Shown piece by piece: positions 1 to 6,469 of a stretch of DNA of 39,047 nucleotides. The stretch is from Cohnella sp. GbtcB17. GTDB taxonomy: Bacteria > Bacillota > Bacilli > Paenibacillales > Paenibacillaceae. Each line of letters begins with the position of its first letter. Position 1 is the first letter of the stretch. The position numbers and the translations under genes are program-made. Below the pieces are notes generated by a model. That model did not search any database, was not told the DNA's origin, and saw only the letters and a program-made list of their open reading frames with translations. Where the stretch lies: positions 5,706-44,752 of the forward strand of contig NZ_JAGXJW010000065.1 of the NCBI RefSeq assembly GCF_019091135.1, written 5' to 3'.

Positions 1-302
1 TAGAAGCCTTGTTTACCCAGTGAGATGAAGTTGTTGACCGTATTCGGCGCAACTTTGGGATACAGCTCGACGACGATCTTGTCTCCGCTGTCCATTTCGA
101 TCGTGACGACCGGGTCGTTGTCCGAGGATGGATCGAATGAAGGCGCCGCCGATTCGGATGCGGACGCCGAAGCTGTCTCCGTTGCGGCCGGAGAGGATGC
201 GCCCCCCGTTTGATTGTTGCGATTGCCGCAGCCCGCGACGAGCAGGAATGCGGCTGCGAGCAGGAGCAGTACGCCGACCGCTCGCGTCCTTTTCATATTC
301 AT
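1..302 (-). CDS. Peptidyl-prolyl cis-trans isomerase (cyclophilin) lipoprotein, 5' part only
   Basis: Reading leftward from 302 the frame stays open to the window edge, so only about 100 residues are present. The N-terminus is a lipoprotein signal: basic MNMKRTR, then a Leu/Ala-rich core ending in lipobox LVAGC (Cys near residue 24). A Ser/Ala/Thr-rich linker follows, then VTIEMDSGDKIVVELYPK and VAPNTVNNFISLGKQGF, which is the hallmark opening of bacterial cyclophilins (PpiB type). The protein should be anchored outside the membrane and assist folding of secreted proteins. I chose ATG 302 because it lies about 10 bases after an AAGGGGG ribosome site. ATG 296 is in frame; ATG 309 is out of frame and gives an Arg-rich non-protein. 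The catalytic residues lie beyond the window. Confidence 0.85.
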   Translation of the reverse strand, partial: MNMKRTRAVGVLLLLAAAFLLVAGCGNRNNQTGGASSPAATETASASASESAAPSFDPSSDNDPVVTIEMDSGDKIVVELYPKVAPNTVNNFISLGKQGF

Positions 303-338
303 TATTCATAAGCCCCCTTGTCCTGTTTTCACCCCCGT

Positions 339-347
339 ATCATAGCA
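339..347 (-). promoter_or_regulatory. Extended -10 promoter for the cyclophilin lipoprotein gene
   Basis: On the minus strand TGCTATGAT matches the extended -10 form TGnTATAAT. It lies about 37 bases upstream of the lipoprotein start. No good -35 is visible, which is acceptable for extended -10 promoters. The call rests on sequence pattern only. Confidence 0.4.
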
Positions 348-569
348 TATCGCCCGAAAGTAATTCCATGTCGCTGCGGGTCGTCCGCGATTCGCGTCCG
401 TACGCCAAACCGTTCGCGAATGCCGTCAGCATAGCGGCCCCGATATGCCGTCGGATGGCGACGGTTTTAAACGTTTTGCAGAAACGGCGGAGCAGCCCGG
501 GGCCGCAAAAACCGCATCGCGCCGCGATAAATCGGAACCGCGCCAAGCGCCCTTTTCAGACGTGGGATC

Positions 570-635
570 TGTCGGAAAAAACTTTTCGTTCGCCAACGCG
601 GTCTGACAAACTTCCTGGAAGCGCGCTTCTATAAT
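570..635 (+). promoter_or_regulatory. spoIIE promoter with 0A-box-like sites and 21-base spacer
   Basis: A perfect TATAAT lies at 630-635 and CTGACA at 603-608, 21 bases apart, too far for a normal sigma-A promoter. In Bacillus subtilis the Spo0A~P-activated spoIIE and spoIIG promoters are known for this long spacing. Two 0A-box-like sequences support the same reading: TGTCGGA at 570-576, and TTTGTCAGA on the minus strand at 601-609 overlapping the -35. Each departs slightly from the TTTGTCRAA core. The spoIIE start is about 35 bases after the -10. The rest of 303-670 shows only the cyclophilin promoter and no gene. Confidence 0.6.
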
Positions 636-670
636 TAAAAACATTCAAGCGATCGAACATAGGAAAGCAG

Positions 671-3283
671 GTGCCAGACATGGACAAGCCATCCGTCATT
701 CCGTTCGTTCCCCGGTCCGGGCAAGACGCGGGCGCGGCCGCATCGGACAAGCGCAAGGCAAGCGGGAAAAGGAAAAGCAAGCAGTGGTTCGGCAGGAAGG
801 AAGGGCCGGCAATGACGGGGGGCACGTTGGCCGCCGTCGGCCATTCGGTCGCCGCGAAGGAGCGGAGCAGCATATGGGGAACGTCGCAGGGGAGGAAACA
901 GGGCTTGTGGCTGCTGGCGGTCGTGCTGCTCGGATTTTTGCTCGGCCGCGCCTCTATGCTGGAAGGGATTGCGCCTTTTGCGGCGGCCTACTACGGCGTC
1001 ACGCTTTATATGCGCAGGGAGCATGCCTGGTGGGCGGCGATTGGGCTGATCGCGGGGAGCTTCTGGGCGCAGGCCCCGGAGCCGGCTGCGATCGCTGCGC
1101 AGATCGGCGTCATCTATCTATTGTATCGCGGGCTGGAAGCGTATGAGCGCGCAGACCTGTCCCACGCGCCGATCGTCGTCCTCGCCTCGAGTCTCCTGGT
1201 CGGCTTGTTCGGCACCGTCATGCAGGACGATAGAGGCTGGCTGCCGTATCTGCTGACGGGCGTGGAGGCCGGGCTGTCCCTTGTGCTCACGCTGCTCTTC
1301 GTGCACGCGATGCCGCTGCTGACCAAGGCCTCGAAAGCGGCGAAGCTGCGGCACGAAGAGTGGATCGGCCTCATGATCCTGCTCGCCTCGGTCTTGACGG
1401 GACTCACGGGCTGGACGATCTACGGCGTCGCGCTGGTCGCCGTGTTCACGCGGTATATCGTCCTGCTGTTCGCGCTCTCGGCGGGGCCGGCGCTCGGGAC
1501 GTCCGCGGGCGTCGTCGCGGGCATTATCCTCAGCCTGTCGGATCTCGGCTCCGTGCCGCAGATCAGCCTGCTCGCCTTCGGCGGCCTGCTGGCCGGCCTG
1601 CTCCGCGAGGGCGGCAAGGCGGCCGCTGTGTTCGGCCTCCTGCTCGGCACGACGGTGCTCGCGCTGTACACGGGCAGCTCGGCCGAGACGATGGCGTCGA
1701 TCTGGGCTTCGCTTGCCGCTTCCGTCCTGATCGCCTTCACGCCGAAGTCTTGGACGGACTCTATAGCACAATATGTGCCTGGTACCTCCAATTATGCACG
1801 CAATCAGCAAGAATACGCGCAAAAAGTTCGCGACCTCACGGCCGCGCGGGTCGAGCGCTTCTCGGAGGTGTTCCGCCAGCTGTCCCGCAGCTTCACCCAG
1901 ATGACGCAGGCGGGGGAGACGGCCAGGCAGAACCAGGACTTCGAGCACTTTATCAACGCCGTCCACGAACGGAACTGCGCGAATTGCCACAAGCGCGGCG
2001 CCTGCTGGGACGAGCAGTTTTTCCAGACCTACAAGCTGATGACCGATCTCATGTCCGCCGTGGAGGAGCGTCCGGAGATCTCTCCTGCCGACATTCCGAA
2101 GCCGCTGCACAAGCAGTGCGTCAGAGTCCCGCAAGTGCTCGACGTGCTCAAGCGCCAGTACGAGCTGTACCGCCACGACCTGCATTGGCGGACGCAGCTG
2201 CAGGACAGCCGCATGCTCGTCGCCGAGCAGCTGTCGGGCGTCTCCCAGGTCATGGATGACCTGGTGAAGGAGATCCGGAGGGAGGCGCGCGAGCAGAGCC
2301 ATCAGGAGGAGCAGATCCGCGAGGAGCTGGACAAGCTGGGGCTCGCCATTCAGCACATCGATATCGTGAGCCTCGAGGAGGGGCAGGTCGAGATCGAGAT
2401 CGTCCATGCGTTCAAGCCCGGCTTCGACGAGAGCCGCAAAGTGATCGCACCGCTGCTGTCGGACATTCTCGGCGAGACCGTGTCCGTCCGCCACGAGCGA
2501 ACCTCCGACCGTCCGGACCGGTTCACGACGGTGTCCTTCGGCTCGGCGAAGGCGTTCGAGGTGGAGACGGCGATGGCGGGCGCGGCCAAGGACGGCGACG
2601 TGCTCTCGGGCGACAGCTTCAGCGCGATCGAGCTCGGCAGCGGCAAGTACGCCGTCGCGCTCAGCGACGGCATGGGCAACGGCGCGCGGGCCCGCATGGA
2701 GAGCAGCGCGGCGCTGTCGATGCTCGAGCAGCTGCTCCAGTCGGGGATCGACGAGCGGCTCGCGATCAAGTCCGTCAACTCGGTGCTCATGCTGCGTTCG
2801 CCCGAGGAGTCGTTCGCGACCGTCGACCTGGCGCTCATCGATCTGTACAGCGCGAACGCGACGATGCTGAAGATCGGCTCGACGCCGAGCTTCATCAAGC
2901 GCGGGCGGGAGGTCATCCCGATCGCCGCGGGCAATCTGCCGATCGGCATCCTGCAGGATATCGAGATCGACGTGCTGCGCGTCCAGCTGCAGCCGGGCGA
3001 TACGCTGGTCATGATGACGGACGGCATCCTCGACTCGCCGGGGCACGCCGTGCATGCGATGAACAAGGAACTGTGGATGAAGCGCGTGCTGCAGGAGATC
3101 GAGACCGAGGATCCGCAGGAGATCGCCGACGAGCTGCTCGACATCGCGCTCCGGCAGCATCCCGGCAGCGTCAAGGACGATATGACGGTCGTCGTCACCC
3201 GCATCAGCAAGCATCAGCCCGAATGGGCGTCCTTCCGATGGACGGGCGCATCCCGGTTCGAGCGGCCAAGGACGGTGAGCTAA
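671..3283 (+). CDS. spoIIE: Stage II sporulation protein E, serine phosphatase
   Basis: Membrane-bound PP2C-family phosphatase that dephosphorylates SpoIIAA-P and so releases sigma-F in the forespore; it also interacts with FtsZ at the polar septum (known for the family). At 870 aa it is slightly longer than the B. subtilis protein (827 aa). Residues 1-75 are a basic cytoplasmic tail; about 75-360 is a run of hydrophobic segments consistent with the ten-helix membrane domain. The central region has a CANCHKRGACW cysteine cluster near 434. The phosphatase domain starts near 640: GDSF near 647, SDGMGNG near 663, MTDG near 780 and DDMT near 834 supply the metal-binding aspartates. The start is GTG 671 or ATG 680; AGGAAAG at 661 and GCAGG fit either. 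Downstream it meets an accessory block instead of yabS. Confidence 0.96.
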   Translation: MPDMDKPSVIPFVPRSGQDAGAAASDKRKASGKRKSKQWFGRKEGPAMTGGTLAAVGHSVAAKERSSIWGTSQGRKQGLWLLAVVLLGFLLGRASMLEGIAPFAAAYYGVTLYMRREHAWWAAIGLIAGSFWAQAPEPAAIAAQIGVIYLLYRGLEAYERADLSHAPIVVLASSLLVGLFGTVMQDDRGWLPYLLTGVEAGLSLVLTLLFVHAMPLLTKASKAAKLRHEEWIGLMILLASVLTGLTGWTIYGVALVAVFTRYIVLLFALSAGPALGTSAGVVAGIILSLSDLGSVPQISLLAFGGLLAGLLREGGKAAAVFGLLLGTTVLALYTGSSAETMASIWASLAASVLIAFTPKSWTDSIAQYVPGTSNYARNQQEYAQKVRDLTAARVERFSEVFRQLSRSFTQMTQAGETARQNQDFEHFINAVHERNCANCHKRGACWDEQFFQTYKLMTDLMSAVEERPEISPADIPKPLHKQCVRVPQVLDVLKRQYELYRHDLHWRTQLQDSRMLVAEQLSGVSQVMDDLVKEIRREAREQSHQEEQIREELDKLGLAIQHIDIVSLEEGQVEIEIVHAFKPGFDESRKVIAPLLSDILGETVSVRHERTSDRPDRFTTVSFGSAKAFEVETAMAGAAKDGDVLSGDSFSAIELGSGKYAVALSDGMGNGARARMESSAALSMLEQLLQSGIDERLAIKSVNSVLMLRSPEESFATVDLALIDLYSANATMLKIGSTPSFIKRGREVIPIAAGNLPIGILQDIEIDVLRVQLQPGDTLVMMTDGILDSPGHAVHAMNKELWMKRVLQEIETEDPQEIADELLDIALRQHPGSVKDDMTVVVTRISKHQPEWASFRWTGASRFERPRTVS

Positions 3284-3323
3284 GCCGATGATATTTTCAA
3301 AAATAAAAGAGGGAGCGATTCGA

Positions 3324-3917
3324 ATGGCGCTGCGGATTCAGAGCAAGCTTGGCGGGGGTAAAAAGGTGAGGCTCGCAGACCGGACGAAACTCGGCAGAGA
3401 TACGCGCACGCTGACCGACGAACGAATCGAGGCGATCGCGGAGCAAGTCTACCTGGCCGTGCGGCGGCTGGAAGCCGCGGCTGCGCGTCCGTCGCCGGAT
3501 CTGCTGTCGTCGATCGCCGGAACGGCGCTGCCGATGCAGCCCAAGCGTAGTTTGGCCGATCGTCAGCGTTCGTCCGGGCTGCACCTGGTTCAGCCGCAGC
3601 AGGCGCAGGCCGGACAGGCGGCGGCCCGCGCGCCTGTGATGCCGGACACGCCGGAAGTCGCTGGAGTTGCGAAGGCGCAGGCTCAGGCGCGTATTGCGCC
3701 CAGGAAGGCGCGACGAGATCTCGCTTTTCCGATGAGCGTTAATCGCCTGAAAGGTATCTTGGCGACCGGAATGCCGGATATGCGCCGGCTTGCGCGGTCG
3801 AAGACGGCGTCCATGCAGGGAAGGCCGCATGTGGAACGCCGCAGGCGGGACGTGGATCGGCAGCAAGCGGAAGTGAGCACGACCGGGCCGCCGCAGGCGC
3901 AGACAGGCGAACGTTGA
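3324..3917 (+). CDS. Hypothetical basic protein, 197 aa
   Basis: Not recognised. The start ATG 3324 is chosen because AGAGGGAG lies about 7 bases upstream; an in-frame ATG at 3288 has no ribosome site. The N-terminal 50 residues are Lys/Arg-rich (LGGGKKVRLADRTKLGRD) and followed by a probable helix (RIEAIAEQVYLAVRRLEAAAAR). The remainder is low-complexity, rich in Ala, Gln, Arg and Pro, with no signal peptide or membrane segment. It follows spoIIE by 40 bases on the same strand, so it may be cotranscribed with it in sporulating cells. Codon use is less biased to G/C at third positions than in spoIIE, so the gene could be weakly conserved. A function cannot be given. Confidence 0.5.
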   Translation: MALRIQSKLGGGKKVRLADRTKLGRDTRTLTDERIEAIAEQVYLAVRRLEAAAARPSPDLLSSIAGTALPMQPKRSLADRQRSSGLHLVQPQQAQAGQAAARAPVMPDTPEVAGVAKAQAQARIAPRKARRDLAFPMSVNRLKGILATGMPDMRRLARSKTASMQGRPHVERRRRDVDRQQAEVSTTGPPQAQTGER

Positions 3918-4149
3918 GACGGCGCACAATCCGGGCTCGTTCATGAAGCTGTCGTCCGCGGGCAGCGCGGCCGCGTAATCGCCCGCCCTCGCATTTTACC
4001 TTGTTCCCCGGCAGGGGTTCCTATAAATATACGAATCAGCGCATGCCATGCCGGCATTCGCGCACGGAGGTGAGTAACGTTTTCTGGCTCTACGACAACA
4101 AGCAATCGGTCATGATGAACAGCAGCGGCCTGGCGCCGCGTCAGTTGAC

Positions 4150-5208
4150 TTATATTTGGCCCTGGTCCTGGGGAGCCGAGTCCGGCCCCTCGTACAGCGC
4201 CAGGAGAGCTTTTGCTTCCGAGAAAACCGAGCGGGCGAGCTCCCGGGGCGACAGCACCCGGATCGAAGCGCCGTATCCGAGGAGGATGGCAAGAGCCGAG
4301 TCGGGCGTGTGAAAATTGGCGTCCGCCGCTTTCCAGCCGTCCGAGGCATCGGCGCAAGATTGAACGCGCACGTAAATTTCCCGCGAGAATCGGGCCCAGA
4401 TCTCCTCGCGAACGAGCAGACGCACCGGATAGACAGGCAGCTCGCGGCGGAACCGCGCGACCGACCGCTCCCACCACTGCGCGAGATCGAAGCTGTCCGG
4501 CACCTCGAACCGCTCCTCCAGCAGCTCGACTGCAGCGAGCCTGGAGACGCGGTAGGTGCGGGGCTCGGCATCGTGTTGATCAGCTTGGCCTCCGACACCA
4601 CCGCTCCCCGCAGCCGGCGTCCCGTCCGGCTCACGACGATCCTTGACCGCCGCGAAGTACCAGGTATGCCGCTTGGCGACGAGCCCCCACGGCATGACCA
4701 CGCTTACGGCGCCGTCCGCCCCTTCCCCGGACGGATAACGAATGCGCATTTTGCGTTTTTCCCATACCGCCTGCTGCACAAGTCCCAGATAGGGCGCGGG
4801 TTCTCTGGCGTCATGCCAGCCCGCGCCGTCGATGTGCAGATGCTTGCGTACATAAGCCGCTTCGTCGCGCGCCGGCCCGGCCAGCGCCGCGGCCAGCTTC
4901 GCGATCGCGTTTCCTGTCGGTCCGGCCAGGTTCAGATCGCGCACCGCGCTGGACGCCTGGAGCACCGTCAATCCGGCGATCTCGTCCGAGGTCAGCCCCG
5001 TCAACCGCGTCCGGTAACCCTCCGGCAGCATCCAGCCCCCGCGGGGCCCGCGTTCCGCGTAAACTGGGAATCCCGCCTGGGCGAGCGCCTCCATGTCCCG
5101 ATGGACAGTACGCTCGGAGATCTCCAGCTTCTCCGCCAGCTCGCGCGCGCTCACCAGACGCTGCGTCTGAAGGCATTGCAAAATATAGAGCAGCCGATCG
5201 GCTCTCAT
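4150..5208 (-). CDS. YafY-type transcriptional regulator, HTH + WYL domain
   Basis: A 352-aa DNA-binding regulator. Residues 1-60 form a winged helix of the HTH_11 type: RADRLLYILQCL, then ELAEKLEISERTVHRDMEAL, then the wing GPRGGW. Residues about 135-215 carry a WYL-like domain (VQQAVWEKRKMRIRY, then WGLVAKRHTWYFAAV), with a C-terminal WCX-like extension (RFEVPDSFDLAQWW onward). WYL proteins sense small ligands or nucleic acids. The start ATG 5208 has AAGGAG 9 bases upstream; in-frame ATGs at 5214 and beyond lack proper spacing. It is divergent from the dehydrogenase at 5328 with a 119-base shared region, so it probably regulates that gene and itself (inference). A Gly/Gln/Asp-rich insert near residues 205-220 is unusual. 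Confidence 0.85.
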   Translation of the reverse strand: MRADRLLYILQCLQTQRLVSARELAEKLEISERTVHRDMEALAQAGFPVYAERGPRGGWMLPEGYRTRLTGLTSDEIAGLTVLQASSAVRDLNLAGPTGNAIAKLAAALAGPARDEAAYVRKHLHIDGAGWHDAREPAPYLGLVQQAVWEKRKMRIRYPSGEGADGAVSVVMPWGLVAKRHTWYFAAVKDRREPDGTPAAGSGGVGGQADQHDAEPRTYRVSRLAAVELLEERFEVPDSFDLAQWWERSVARFRRELPVYPVRLLVREEIWARFSREIYVRVQSCADASDGWKAADANFHTPDSALAILLGYGASIRVLSPRELARSVFSEAKALLALYEGPDSAPQDQGQI

Positions 5209-5327
5209 CCTCATCTTCTCCTTCGCGAGAGGGTTCTTTGTCATTATAACCTTTATATATGACAAAGGATGTCTTGATTGCTGAGCTACAATGGGCCCGA
5301 ACGCGACAAATGAGGAGGTTGACCAGG
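5209..5327. promoter_or_regulatory. Divergent promoter region between regulator and dehydrogenase
   Basis: This AT-rich 119-base stretch contains both ribosome sites (AAGGAG for the regulator, GAGGAGG at 5312-5318 for the dehydrogenase). It also has TATA-like tracts at 5240-5262 and a TACAAT at 5287-5292 that could be a -10 for the rightward gene. No clear -35 at standard spacing is visible. A short repeat, TTTGTCAT at 5237-5244 against ATGACAAA at 5259-5266, forms an inverted repeat that could be an operator for the WYL regulator. Confidence 0.45.
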
Positions 5328-6203
5328 GTGAACGAGAAGAAGCTGGAAGGACAGATCGCAGTCGTGGCGGGCGCGACGCGGGGATTGGGAAGAGCGATCG
5401 CGGTGACGCTGGGCGCCGCCGGCGCGACCGTCTATTGCACGGGGCGGAGCGTCCGCGGCAGCTTGTCCGACATCGGGCGGGCGGAGACCATAGAGGAGAC
5501 GGCGGAAATGGTCGCCCGCGCAGGCGGCACCGGCATCGCCGTTCGGACGGATCATACGGAAGAGACGCAGGTTCGCACGCTTTTCGAGCGGATCGCGGAC
5601 GAACAGGGGGGCAGGCTGGATATCGCGGTTAACGACATCTGGGGCGGGGAGTCGCTCACGCAGTGGGGCGTGCCCTTTTGGGAGCACGATCTGGAAAAGG
5701 GATTGGCCATGCAAAAGCGGGCGGTCTGGTCGCATCTGATCACCGCGCGCTACGCGGCTCCGCTGCTCGTCGCAGGGAAGCGGGGACTGATGGCGGAGAT
5801 CACCGACGGCTGGGATTACCGGTATCGCGGCAGTCTTTACTACAGTCTGGCCAAGATCTCCGCGATCCATCTAGCTCAAGGAATGGCAGTCGACCTCAAG
5901 CCGCACGGCGTCGCGGCGCTGGCGGGCACGCCGGGCTTCCTCCGTTCGGAGGAGATGCTCGACCTCTTTGGCGTCACGGAGGACAGCTGGCGCGACGGCG
6001 CGGCGAAGGACCCACACTTCCTGCAGTCCGAGACGCCTTACTATGCGGCGCGAGGCATCGCGGCGCTCGCTGCCGATCCGGCGCTCATGGGCAAGACCGG
6101 CGGCGTCTTCACTTCCTGGGGCTTGTCCGACGAATACGGCATCGTCGACATGGACGGACGCCGCCCGCATTGGGGCAGATACGCGGAGGAGCAAGGCTTC
6201 TAA
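5328..6203 (+). CDS. Short-chain dehydrogenase/reductase (SDR family)
   Basis: A 291-aa NAD(P)-dependent oxidoreductase with a Rossmann fold at the N-terminus. GATRGLG (15-21) is the glycine motif, and the TGRS that follows the second strand suggests NADP preference. YSLAK near 172-176 is the YxxxK catalytic pair. The usual NNAG motif is replaced by VNDIWGG near 105, a pattern I associate with DHRS1-like SDRs. The C-terminus (WGLSDEYGIVDMDGRRPHWGRY) is an added cap typical of that subgroup. The start GTG 5328 has GAGGAGG nine bases upstream; an in-frame ATG exists at 5259 but lies in the divergent promoter. The substrate cannot be read from sequence. It is divergent from, and probably controlled by, the WYL regulator. 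Confidence 0.88.
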   Translation: MNEKKLEGQIAVVAGATRGLGRAIAVTLGAAGATVYCTGRSVRGSLSDIGRAETIEETAEMVARAGGTGIAVRTDHTEETQVRTLFERIADEQGGRLDIAVNDIWGGESLTQWGVPFWEHDLEKGLAMQKRAVWSHLITARYAAPLLVAGKRGLMAEITDGWDYRYRGSLYYSLAKISAIHLAQGMAVDLKPHGVAALAGTPGFLRSEEMLDLFGVTEDSWRDGAAKDPHFLQSETPYYAARGIAALAADPALMGKTGGVFTSWGLSDEYGIVDMDGRRPHWGRYAEEQGF

Positions 6204-6469
6204 GTTAGGAGGCGAGACTCTTGCGTCCCGGCATTGACGAGCGACCGAATCGCCGGAGAACGCTGAAAGTTTCTGGATGCGGCGACAGTCTCCGCTTCGC
6301 TTCGACAGCAAGGGACCGTTTGATGACTTTCCGTTCCGAGTCTCCCGTCTCATGAAGTCATATGACCGGCGACACTGGCTCCCGATCGTGCGAATCGGCA
6401 GAATATGGATGACGGGAGGCCGCGCCTCGCGTTCAACCTTACCGAATCGAAACGGAGATGAATAATGGA

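Noticed and set aside
1118..3214. 698-residue open frame antisense to spoIIE
   Set aside because: It is the opposite-strand shadow of a GC-rich gene: extreme Arg/His/Leu/Asp content, no ribosome site, while the plus strand encodes clear SpoIIE.
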